Of a stretch of DNA of 64,000 nt, positions 38,387 through 49,981 are shown in pieces. This stretch comes from Xestospongia bergquistia (taxonomy: Eukaryota; Porifera; Demospongiae; Haplosclerida; Petrosiidae): positions 3,437,677 through 3,501,676 of the forward strand of contig OZ014419.1 of the NCBI GenBank assembly GCA_963965975.1, in the 5' to 3' direction. The position numbers and the translations under genes were made by a program. Each line of letters begins with the position of its first letter. The stretch's first letter is position 1. A model generated the notes under the pieces. That model did no database searches. It had not been told where the DNA came from and saw only the letters and a program-made list of their open reading frames with translations.

Positions 38387-39127
38387 GGACGTCTTTCTAA
38401 AGTCACTTGTGGTAAGTCAAAGAAACATCTTCAAACTGTATTAATACAATTAGTAGGTTGTACTCTTCACTAAGATAATGGTGGTACTCTTAGCTCAATT
38501 AATGCTGGTACTCTTCATTCAGACAATGGTTGCACTATTAGCTCAGATAATGGTTGTACTGGACATCTCTCGAAACTCACTAATAGTATGTTGAAAAAAC
38601 TCATTGAACCTGTGTTAATTCAGTTAGTAGGTCATACTCTTTGCTCAGATAATGGTGGTACTCTTAGCTCAGATAATGGTGGTACAGGACATCTCTCTAA
38701 AGTCACTAGTTTAAGTTAAAGAAACTCATTGAACCTGTGTTAATACAGTTAGTAGGTCGTACTTAGCTGAGATAACGATGGTACTCTTAGCTCAGATAAT
38801 GGTGGTACTGGACATCTCTCTAAAGTCACTGATGGTAAGTTAAATAAACTCATTCCACCAGTGTTAATACAGTTATTAGGTTGTAGTACTCTTTGTTCAG
38901 ATAATGGTGGTACTCTTAGCTCAGGAAATGGTGGTACTGGATATCTCTCTAAAGTCACTAGTAGTAAGTAAAAGAAACTCATTCAACCTGTGTTAATACA
39001 GTTAGTATGTTGTACTCTTCACTCAGATAATGGTAATACTTTTAGATCAGTAATGTTGGTACTGGACATCTCTGTAAAGTCACTAATTGTAAGTTAAAGA
39101 TACTCATTCATCCTGTGTAAATACAGT

Positions 39128-39470
39128 TAGTAGGTCGTACTCTTCAATTCGATAATGGTGATAAGCTTTGCTCAGATAACAGCAGTACTCTTAGCACTAG
39201 TAAAGGTGGTAATCTTCGCTCAGATAATGGTGGTACCGGATGTCTCTCTAAAGTCATTAGTTGTAAGTTAAAGAAACTCGTTCAACCTGTATTAACACAG
39301 TTAGTTTGTTGTAGTCTTCGCTCAGATAATAGTAGTTTTCTTAGCTCAGATAATGTTGGTACAGGACATCTCTCCTAAAGTCACTAGTAGTAAGTAAAAG
39401 AAACTCAATCAACCTGCGTTAATACAGTTATCTTCACTCAGATATTGGTGATAATTTTATCTTAGATAAT
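39128..39470 (+). repeat. Block duplicated across the BEL insertion, copy 2
   Basis: Matches 29,922-30,260, including the odd extra C in ctctcctaaagtcactag (39,367 against 30,161). The separation is 9,206 bp, or about 3.06 kb of array once the BEL element is removed. A deleted relative lies near 42,390-42,600. Confidence 0.8.
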
Positions 39471-39899
39471 GGTGGTACTGGACATCTCTCTAAAGTCTCT
39501 AATTGTAAGTTAAAGATACTCATTCAACCTTTGTTAATACAGGTAGTAGATCATACAGATAATGGTGGTATTCTTCGCTAAGATAATGGTGGTACTTGAC
39601 ATCTCTCTAAAGTCACTAGTAGTAAGTTAAAGAAACTCATTCAACCTGTATTAACAGAGATAGTAGATCATACATTTCTCTCAGATATTGGTAGAACTAT
39701 TAGCTCAGATAATGGGGATACTGCACATATCTCTAAAGTCACTAATTGCAAGTTAAAGGTACTCATTCAACCTGTCTTAATACAAATAGTAGTTCGTACT
39801 TTTTACTCAGATAATGGTGGTACTCTTAGCTCAGATAATGGTGCTAGTGGACAGCTCTCTTAAGTCACAAGTAGTAACTTAAAGAAACTCATTCAACCT

Positions 39900-41197
39900 G
39901 TGTTAATACAGTTAGTAGGTCATACTCTTCACTTAGATAATGGTTGTACTCTTTGCGGAGATCATGGTGGTACAGGACATCTCTCTAAAGTCACTAATAG
40001 CAAGTATAAGAAACTCATTCAACCTGTGTTAATACAGTTAGTAGTTCGTACTCTTTATTCAGATAATGGTGGTACTCTTAGCTCAGATAATGGTGTAACT
40101 GGTCGTCTCTCTAAAGTGACCAGTGGTAAGTTAAAGAAACAGCAGTATTAATATAGTTAGTAGGTTTTATTCTTATGTCAGATATTGATGATACTCTTCG
40201 TTCAGATAATGGTTTTACTAATAGCTGAGATAATGCTAGTACTGGACATTTCTCTAAAATTGCAAGTAGTAAGTTAAAGAAACTCATTCAACCTGCATTA
40301 ATACAGTTAGTAGGTCATACTCTTCACTCAGATAATGGTTATACTCTTAGCACAGTTAATGGTGGTACTGATAACCCCTTCTAAAGTCAGTAGTAGTAAG
40401 TTTAAGAAACTCATTCAACTTCGCGTTAATATAGTTAGTAGATTGTACTCTTTGCTGACATAATTTTGGTATCCTTAGCTCAGATAAAGGTGGTGCTGGA
40501 CATCTCTCTAAAGTCACTTATTGTAAGTTAAACAAACTCATTCAACCTGTGTTAATACAGTTAGTAGGACATACTCTTCACTTAGATAATGGTTGTACTC
40601 TTAGCGCAGATAATGGTGGTACTGAACATCTCTCTAAAGTCACTGGTAGTAAGTGTAAGAAACTCATTCAACCTGTGTTAATACCGTTAGTAGTTTGTAC
40701 TCTTTATTCAGATAATGGTGGTACTCTTAGCTCAGATAATGGTGTCACTGGTCGTCTCTCTAAAGTGACCAGTGGTAAGTTAAAGAAACAGGAGTATTAA
40801 TATAGTTAGTAGGTTGTACTCTTATGTCAGATAATGATGGTACTCTTCATTCAGATAATGGTTTTACTATTAGCTGAGATAATGGTGGTACTGGACATTT
40901 CTCTAAAGTTGTAAGTAGTAAGTTAAAGAAACTAACTCAACCTGCATTAATACAGTTAGTAGGTCATACTTTTCACTCAGATAATGGTTGTACTCTTAGC
41001 GCAGATAATGGTGGTACTGATAACTCCTTCTAAAGTCAGTAGTAGTAAGTTTAAGAAACTCATTCAACCTCGCGTTAATATAGTTAGTAGATTGTACTCT
41101 TCACTGACATAATTTTGGTATCCTTAGCTCAGATAAAGGTGGTGCTGGACATCTCTCTAAAGTCACTTACTGTAAGTTAAACAAACTCATTCAACCT
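39900..41197 (+). repeat. Tandem pair of 649-bp higher-order repeats
   Basis: 39,900-40,548 and 40,549-41,197 are closely matched. Both contain cttagataatggttgtactc, tctctttattcagataatgg, agtgaccagtggtaagttaa with an abrupt agtattaatatag junction, then gtactgataac with cccttctaaagtcag or tccttctaaagtcag, then attttggtatccttagctca. About five basic units per copy. 649 is not divisible by three. Confidence 0.85.
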
Positions 41198-44100
41198 GTG
41201 TTAATACAGTTAGTAGGTTGTACTCTTCACTCAGATAATGGTGATACTCTTAGCTCAGATAATGGTGGTACTGAACATCTTTCTAAAGTCACTTGTGGTA
41301 AGTTAAAGAAACACCTTCAAACTGTATAAATACAGTTAGTGGGTTGTACTCTTTGCTAAGATAATGGTGGTACTTTAGCTCAAGTAATGCTGGTACTCTT
41401 TGGTCAGATTATGGTGGTACTGGACGGCTCTCAATAGTCACCAGTAGTAAGTGAAAGAAACTCTTTAAACCTGTTTAAATACATTTAGTAGTTCATACTC
41501 TTAGCTCAGATAATGCTGGTACTCTTTGTTCAGACAATGGTTGGACTATAAGCTCAGATAATAGTTGTACTGGACGTGTCTCTAAAGTCACTAATAGTAA
41601 GTTAAAAAAAACTCATTGAACCTGTATTAATACAGTTAGTAGGTTGTACTTTTTACTCAGATAATGATAGTACTCTTAGCTTAGATAATGGTGGTACTGG
41701 ATATCTCTCTATAGTCACTAGAAGTAAATTAAAGGAACTCATTGAACCTGTGTTAATATAGATAGTAGGACATAGTCTTCACTCAGAGAACGATAGTACA
41801 CATAGCTCAGACAATTGTGGTACTGGATATCCCTCTAAAGTCGCTAATAGTAAGTTAAAAATCTCATTAAACCGGTGTTAATACAGTTAGTAGGTCGTAC
41901 TCTTCACTGAGATAATGGTGACACGTTTAGCTCAGATAATGTTTGTACTGGACATCTCTTTAAAGTGACTAGTGGTAACTTAAAGAAACTCATTCAACCT
42001 GTGTTAATACAGTTAGTAGGTTGTACTCTTTGCTCAGATAATGGCAGTACTCATAGCTCAGGTAATGGTGACACACTTAGCTCAGATAATGTTTGTACTG
42101 GACATCTCTCTAAAGTCACCAGCTGTAAGTTAAAGAAACTCGCTGAACCTGTGCTAAAACAATTAGGAGGTTGTACTCTTTGCTCAGATAATGATAGTAT
42201 TCTTAGGTCAGATAACGATGGTACTGGAAATCTCTCTAAAGTCACTAGTTGTACGTAAAAGAAACCCATTCAACCTGTGTTAATACAGTCAGTAGGTCGA
42301 ACTCCTTACTCAGATAATGGTGGTATAGGACATCTCTCTAAAGTCACTAATTGTAAGTTAAAGATACTCATTCATCCTGTGTTAATACAGTTAGTAGGTC
42401 GTACTCTTCACTCCAATAATGGTGATACACTTTGCTCAGATAATAGCAGTACTCTTACCTCAGGTAAAGGTGTTAATACAGTTAGTTTGTTGTAGCCTTC
42501 GGTAAGATAATGATAGTATTCTTAGCTCAGATAATGTTGGTTCTTGACATCTCTGTAAAGTCACTAGTAGTAAGTAAAAAAGCTCATTCAACCTGCATTA
42601 ATACAGTTAGTAGGTCGTACTCTTCACTCAGATAATGGTGATACTTCTAGCTTAGATAATGGTGGTACTGGACATCTCTCTAAAGTGACTAATAATTGTT
42701 AGTTAAAGATACTCATTCATCCTGAGTTAATACAGGTAGTAAGTTAAAGAAACTCGTTCAACCTGTTTTAACAGAGATAGAAGATCAAACACTTCACTCA
42801 GATAATTGTAGTACTCTTAGCTCAGATAATGGTGGTACTGCACATCTCTCTAAAGACACTAATTGCAAGTTAAAGATACTCATTAAACCTCTGTTAATAC
42901 AATTAGTAGGTTGTACTCTTCACTCAGATAATGATGATACTCTTAGCTCAGATAATGGTGCTACTGGACATCTCTCTAAAGTCGCAAGTAGTAAGTTAAA
43001 GAAACTCATTCATCCTGTGTTAATACAGTTAGTAGGACATACTCTTCACTCAGATAATGGTTGTACTCTAAGTGCAGATAATGGTGGCACTGGATATCTC
43101 TCTAAAGTCACTAGTAGTAAGTTAAAGAAACTCATTCAACCTGGCGTTTATACGGTTAGTAAGTTGTACTCTTCGCTCAGATAATGGTGGCACTCTTAGC
43201 TCAGATAATGTTGTTACTGGACATCTCTCTAGAGTCTCTAGTAGTAAGTTAAAGAAGCTCATTTAATCTATGTTAATACTGTTAGTAGTACATCCTTTGT
43301 ACTCACAAAATGGTGGTACTCTTAGCTCAGATAATGGTGTCACTGGACATCTCTCTTAAGTCGCAAGTAGTAAGTTAAAGAAACTCATTCAAGCTGTGTT
43401 AATACAGTTAGTAGGTCATACTCTTCACTCAAATAATGGTGGTACTCTTAGCTCAGATAATTTTGGTACTGCACATCTTTCGAAAGTCACTACTTGTAAG
43501 TTAAAGAAACTTGCTCAACCTGTGTTAATACAGTTAAGAGGTCATACTCATTGCTCAGATAATATGTGGTGCTCTTAGTGCAGATAATCGTGATACTGGA
43601 CATCTCTATAAAGTCACTAGTAGTAAGTTGAAGAAACTCATTCAACCTGTGGTAAAACAGATACTAGATCATACTCTTCGCTCAGATAATGGTGGTACTC
43701 TTAGCTCAGATAATGGTGGTACTGATCATCTCTCTAAAGTCACTAATTGTAAGTTAAAGTTACTTATTCAAACTGTCTTAATACATTTAGTTGGTCGTAC
43801 GCTTCACTGAGACGATGGTGATACTCTTAGCTTAGATCATGGTGGTACTGAACATCTCTCTAAAGTCACTTGTAGTAAGTTAAAGAAACTCATTCAACCT
43901 CGCGTTACTACAGTTAGTAGATCTTACTCTTATGGTGATACTCTTAGTTCAAGTAATGTTGATACTGGAAATCTCTCTAAAGTCAATAGTAGTAAGTTAA
44001 AGAAACTCATGCAACCTGTGTTAATACAGTTGTTTGGCTGTACTCTTCACTCAGATATTGGTGATAATCTAAGCTCAGATATTGGTGGTACCGGTCGTCT

Positions 44101-45480
44101 CTCTAAAGTCAATAGTAGTAAGTTAAAGAAACTCATTCAACCATCGTTAATAAGGTTAGTAGATTGTACTCTTCGCTCAGATAATGGTTAGTAGGTCGTT
44201 CTTTTCCCTCAGATAATGGTGGTATACTTAGCTCAGATAATTGTGGTACTGGACGTCTCTCTAAAGTCACTAGTAGTAAGTTATTAAAACTGATTCAGCC
44301 TGTGTTGATACAGTTAGTACATCGTACTCTTCACTCAGATATTGGTTGTATTCTTAGCTCAGATAATGATGGTACTGGACATCTTTCTAAAGTCACTACT
44401 GGTAAGTTAAAGTAACTCATTTGACGTGTGTTAATAGAGTTAGCAGGTCGTACTCTTCACTCAGATAATGGTCGTATTCTTAGATCAGATGATGGTGGTA
44501 CTGGACATCTCTGTAAAGTCACTCATTGTAAGTTAAAGAAACTCATTCAACCTGTGTTAATACTGTTAGTAGGTCGTACTCTTCAGTCAGATAATGGTTG
44601 TATTTTTAGGTCAGGAAATGGTGGTACTGGACATCTCTCTAATAGCACTGGTAGTAAGTTAAAGAAACTCATTCAACCTGTGTTAATACAGTTAGTGGAT
44701 TGTACTCTTCACTCAGATAATGGTGGTACTTTTAGCTTAGATAATCGTGATATTGGACGTCTCTCTAAAGTCACTAGTGGTAAGTTAAAGAAACTCATTC
44801 AACCTGTCTTAATACAGTTAGTGGATTGTACTCTTCGCTCAGATAATGGTGGTACTCTTTGTTCAAACAATGATGGTACTTTTCCCTCAGATAATGGTGG
44901 TACTGGACGTCTCTCTAAAGACAATAGTAGTAAGTTAAAAAAACTTATTCAACCTGTTTTAATACAGTTAGTAGGTCGTACTCTTCGCTCAGATAATGGT
45001 GGTACTGGACATTTGTTGAAAGTCACTAGTAGTAAGTTAAATAAACTTATTCAACCTTTGTTAGTATAGTTAGTAGGTCATGCTCTTCACTTAGATAATG
45101 GTGGTACTCTTAGCGCAGAAAATGGTGGTACTGGATGTCTCTCTAATGTCACTAGTAATAAGTTAAAGAAACTAATTGAACCTTTATTAATACAGTTAGT
45201 AGGTCATACTCTTAGCTCAGATAATGGTGGTACTCTTCATTCAGATAATGGTTGTACTCTTAGCTCAGATAATAGTGGTACTGGACATCTCTCTAAAGTG
45301 ACTAGTTGTAAGTTAAAGAAACTCATTCAACATGTGTTAATACAGTTAGTAGATTTTACTCTTCGCTCAGATAATGGTGGTACTCTTTGTTCAGATAATG
45401 GTGGTACTGGACGTCTCTCTAAAGTCACTAGTAGTAAGTTAAAGAAACTTATTCAACCTGTTTTAATACAGTTAGTAGGT

Positions 45481-46980
45481 TGTAATCTTCGCTCAAATAA
45501 TGGTGGTACTTTTAGCGCAGAAAATGGTGGTAAGGATGTCTCTCTAAAGTCACTAGTATTAAGTTAAAAAAACTCATTCAACGTGTGTTAATACTGTTAG
45601 TAGATTGTACTCTTCGCTCAGATAATGGTGGTTTTTTAGCTCAGATAATGGTGGTACAGGACATCTCTCTAAAGTGACTATTAGTAAGTTAAAGAAACTC
45701 ATTCAACCTGTGTTAATACATTTAGTAGGTTGTACTCTTTGCTCAGATAATGGTGGTACTCTTAGCTTAGATAATGGTTGTACTGGACGTCTTTCTAAAG
45801 TCACTAGTAGTAAGTTAAAAAAACTTATTCAACCAGTGTTAATATAGTTAGTAGGTCATACTCTTCACTCAGATAATGGTGGTAGTTTTAGCGCAGAAAA
45901 TGGTGGTACTGGACTTCTCTCTAAAGTCACTAGTAGTAAGATAAAGAAACTCATTCAACCTGTTTTAATACAGTTAGTAGATTGTACTCTTCACTCAGAT
46001 AATAGTGGTACTCTTAGCTCAGATAATGATGGTACTGGACGTCTCTTTATAGTCACTAGTAGTAAGTTTAAGAAACTCATTCAACCTGTGTTAATACAGT
46101 TAATAGGTCGTTCTCTTAGCTCAGATAATGGTGGTACTCTTCGTTCAGATAATGGTTGTACTCTTAGCTCAGATAATAGTGGTACTGGACATCTCTCTAA
46201 AGTTACTAGTAGTAAGTTAAAGAAACTCATTCAATGTGTGGTAATACAGTTAGTCGATTGTACTCTTCGCTCAGATAATGGTGGTACTCTTTGTTCAGAT
46301 AATGGTGGTACTGGACGTCTTTCTAAAGTCACTAGTAGTAAGTTAAAGAAACTTATTCAACCTGTGTTAATATAGTTAGTAGGTCATACTCTTCACTCAG
46401 ATAATGGTGGTAGTTTTAGCGCAGAAAATGGTGGTACTGGACTTCTCTCTAAAGTCACTAGTAGTAAGTTAAAGAAACTTATTCAGCCTGTTTTAATACA
46501 GTTAGTAGGTTGTAATCTTCGCTCAAATAATGGTGGTACTTTTAGCGCAGAAAATGGTGGTAAGGATGTCTCTCTAAAGTCACTAGTATTAAGTTAAAAA
46601 AACTCATTCAACGTGTGTTAATACAGTTAGTAGATTGTACTCTTTGCTCAGATAATGGTGGTTTTTTAGCTAAGATAATGGTGGTACAGGACATCTCTCT
46701 AAAGTCACTAGTAGTAAGTTAAAGAAACTTATTCAACCTGTGTTAATATAGTTAGTAGGTTATACTCTTCACTCAGATAATGGTGGTAGTTTTAGCGCAG
46801 AAAATGGTGGTACTGGACTTCTCTCTAAAGTCACTAGTAGTAAGTTAAAGAAACTTATTCAACCTGTTTTAATACAGTTAGTAGATTGTACTCTTCGGTC
46901 AGATATTGGTGGTACTCTTCCCTCAGATAATGGTGTTACTGGACGTCTCTCTAAAGTCACTAGTAGTAAGTTAAAGAAAC
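45481..46980 (+). repeat. Locally homogenised higher-order repeats near the array end
   Basis: The stretch tgtaatcttcgctcaaataa, tggtggtacttttagcgcag, gtggtaaggatgtctctcta, gtcactagtattaag recurs at 45,481 and 46,511 (1,030 bp apart). A second marker, ggtagttttagcgcag with tactggacttctctc, recurs near 45,853, 46,382 and 46,758. Copies differ at very few bases, indicating recent exchange. Confidence 0.8.
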
Positions 46981-47112
46981 TCATTCAACCTGTGTTAATA
47001 CAGTTAGTAGGTTGTACTCTTCGCTCAGATAATTGTGGTACTAGACAACTTTATTAAGTCACTAGTGGTGAGCTGGAAATTCATTCAAATCGTTTTAATA
47101 TATTTTGTTTTA

Positions 47113-47370
47113 GTACCTAAGAATAGAGAGGAGAAACGCAAGAATATGTTCACAAAACCTGTTAAGATGACTAGTGTTTGTTTCACAGATCAGGAGTCAT
47201 GAGAAGAAAGTGTAGCTAAATATCTCTCTTGTGGTATTGTGTATGTAGATGATGATGAAAGCCTATGGATCTGTTGTGATCCCTCTAATGCTTGGTATGA
47301 TTTTAAGTGTACTATTCTGACCAACAAATGCTCAATTCCAGAAACTTACTTTTGTCAAGATTTTTACTAG
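47113..47370 (+). pseudogene. PHD-finger-like terminal exon, decayed
   Basis: A splice-acceptor-like tattttgttttag sits at the array edge and is followed by a mostly open frame ending at TAG 47,368-47,370. The frame includes SCGIVYVDDDESLWICCDPS and WYDFKCTILTNKC, then ETYFCQDFY. The layout resembles a C-terminal PHD finger (D-rich loop, LWI-C, W-Y-x-F-x-C, F-C-x-x). However, several zinc ligands appear changed (Ser, Asp and Phe where Cys or His are usual), and a TGA interrupts the frame near 47,208. It could be the last exon of a gene or transposon-derived protein whose front was lost. Moderate to low certainty. Confidence 0.45.
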
Positions 47371-48873
47371 ACATGAAATTGTTTTTTTGATGTCTCATAT
47401 AACACTCCGTCTCAATAAGTTGTCATAATATTGTAATAAATGCGATTTCGTGGGCGTGTCCTCTCCAAATGTAGCGCTATGCTGTGAGCACTGCACTCGC
47501 TCAAAACATTTGAGTTTCGCTGTACAGAAAGTACAACGACATAACATGTCCAGGCTTACAATAAATCCATCTCATGCTCTTGCTGTGTGAAGAGAACCGA
47601 GGGAATCGAAAACTTATGCTAATGAACCGAACATACCTGCTTTCGAAATTTTTACTTTTTAATTTATTATTATTATAATGCAAACTTCAAATTGGATGAA
47701 AGCCATATCAGTAGTAGAGGGACCTTTGCTTTAAACTTTGGTGGCAGTAGTGTTCTCTTCAGGTTAGCATAACGCACACAAGCGTGTTCGATCATCGATG
47801 GTGTACGATCACTCGTGGTTTACTCTATATATAAGGCATTAGATGATATACTGCTTTTTATTTTGTTAGTTGTTACTCATGACAACATATTATAGTTTTA
47901 ATAAATATGTCTGTTACTTGTTGTTATGTATTACAATACTTTAAAGAATATTAACATAACTGTCTTTATATATACAATTTATGAAAATATATAGTAAAAA
48001 TAGTGATGATTTCTAAGTCTGTGAAAGATAAACAAAAATAAAGTAATAATTTCTATATATATAAGGTATCAAGTACTATATCATGATATATAAGACAACT
48101 AATCATCTTTAAAGTCTTTACTTGATTTCAATTTTTATTACATGTATGTAGTAATGACACTATTACTGTTATCTTGTTTATAATTAAATGAACTGAGACA
48201 TGTTAATATAAATATGAAATTCAAATTTGTCATCAATTGACTTCATGTTGTCTGTTTCTTTTTATATATCTCCTCCTTAAAATTCTTTGTTTCCTTTATA
48301 TCCTCTCTATGAAATACTTATGACCCTAAATCAATCACATTACTCTATTTATTTATAGTCATCTAAAGAACATATAAGTCAACACAGTGGCTGTTATCTT
48401 TAATTATTTACTATTTGGTAACTTTTTTCTATTAAAAAAGTTGACAATCATAGACTTACATGTTTATTACTGTCTCTAAATACAAATTAAGGAAACAAAT
48501 TTGAAAGGAGCCAAGGAATATTATAATAATATCATAAATGATATATTGGAAGGTACATTGTTAAGAATGAAGTTGCCAGCATCTTCTATATCAGTGAAGA
48601 CATTTGTCAGGGCTTCAGTTGACAATGAGGTGTTATTACCCTTGCAAAATATCTCATATTGACAGTGCATATCAATTATAATTTGCTCAAATTGTCAGGA
48701 ACAATCAATTGCCCTTATAGTTTGTGGTTATGTTTTTGATGACAAAAGATAAGTTGACGCATTTCCTTTCTGTTTAATATTATTATCAATTATTGTATAA
48801 ACTCACATGACTTCATTGTATATGAACATTATTACACTCTTCTCAATAACAGTTGGTGACCTTTCTATGCATT
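47371..48873. other. AT-rich intergenic stretch
   Basis: About 1.5 kb with no credible coding frame. It has several tatatataagg-type runs (47,827, 48,055) and low-complexity AT. Near 48,568 the phrase ttgccagcatcttctatatc resembles tggccagcatcttcaatatc at 49,296 inside the next gene, suggesting a small dispersed copy. Confidence 0.5.
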
Positions 48874-49326
48874 ATGATTAAGACAAAATTGAGTGTTCTC
48901 TCTCTTTTGCTGACACTCCATTTGTCAATAAGTGTTGGAGCTCAGTCTTCTTCTTTCACTCTATCTGGCAGTGTTAACTCTCTAACTGTTGGTGGAGATA
49001 GAGTGCTTGCTAGGACTGGTAATACTGTCTACCAACTATTATCTGATCTACAACAAAAATTATCCAATCAGGTACTGAGGCTAGTTGCTGATGATAAGAC
49101 TTGTCTCATAAGGTTCAATCCAAAATCAATGTATTCTTTCAATTATTCTCTTGTTTGCTGGACCCACTTTTTTGATATTAATGATGGATCTGCCCTTTTT
49201 GCAGAGCCTGCAGAACATTTCACAATCATCTTTAATACTTTTGTTTTCATGCAAATTTTCATGCATATGGTTACAGAGTAGGACAGTCAAGAACAAAGTG
49301 GCCAGCATCTTCAATATCAGAGAAGG

Positions 49327-49676
49327 TAGTTTCTACCAGTACAGAATACTTACTATATAGTACTAGATACAACTAGTGGTAATGATGAACTTCGTATTGT
49401 TAACAGTACTGGTGAAAGTGGTAATATTGATTTCAACAATCAATATGAAGTGGTATTAGGTTGTGATATGAATACTATTCAAAGATGTATCAGTGTTAAA
49501 TGGAGAGACATTACTGATAGCAATAGCACTACAGGGTTCACCCGGTAGAGTCTATTCTATAATCTTACAGTTATTAACTCCACAATGGACAGTGCCTATC
49601 AGTCCTGTGTAGTAGTAGGTAATAGTGGTAATAATAACATTCAGTGGGAGACCCAGGATTATCTGGTACTATGATC
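49327..49676 (+). pseudogene. Tandem-duplicated Sema exon, decayed copy
   Basis: This stretch repeats 49,982-50,361 at an offset of about 653 bp (gtttctaccag; aactagtggtaatgatga; aatattgatttcaacaatca; cagtgcctatcagtcctgtg). It has lost an internal 20-30 bp, gained stops, and ends ctatgatcacgc where the good copy has the donor ctatg/gtgagc. It sits upstream of the Sema segment it should follow, so it is a non-functional duplicate inside the gene. Confidence 0.8.
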
Positions 49677-49981
49677 ACGCACACAGGATGGTCAATGGTT
49701 GGTAGTCTGTTATACTAATGCCTCTTGTTCAGCTCTTAATGGATCAGATCTCAGTGTTACTAACAGACCTATCTCTAATGTACTCCCTGCTGTTGAAGCT
49801 AGTGATAAAATTGCTGCATTCACTGCTCCTGTCAGTGGAGGAGAAAGTTTCTATACTGAGAGTTTTGTTGATAATGCTAATTGTATCTTTTTTTATTGAT
49901 ATATGTTTGCTGATAGTTCAATATCAAGATCATTAGAAGAAATTGCTTATCAACCAAGTGGTAATTGAGAATTTTATGATG

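Larger units (their letters stand above)
38387..47100 (+). repeat. 126-bp tandem array, segment 3
   Basis: The array continues in the same orientation and unit phase after the BEL element; its first five bases are the right target duplication. Units in 44,400-46,950 are the most uniform and closest to the consensus (for example 44,428-45,069, 213 open codons, and 46,088-46,375), so this part was homogenised most recently. The last units before 47,100 become irregular (ctagacaactttattaagtc, gagctggaaattcattcaaa), as is usual at the edge of a tandem array. Confidence 0.95.

Noticed and set aside
3901-47100. CRISPR array
   Set aside because: There is no alternation of short constant repeats and unique spacers; the whole 126-bp unit is repeated, and the context is a eukaryotic genome.
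3901-47100. TAL-effector-like DNA-binding repeat protein (because of the NGG motif and helical stretch)
   Set aside because: The period is 42, not 33-35 residues, and the LTPEQVVAIAS- and LETVQRLLPVLC-type helices are absent; only the NGG string is shared.
47501-47683. Minus-strand 60-codon ORF in the intergenic stretch
   Set aside because: No domain, no splice or promoter context, and a length expected by chance.
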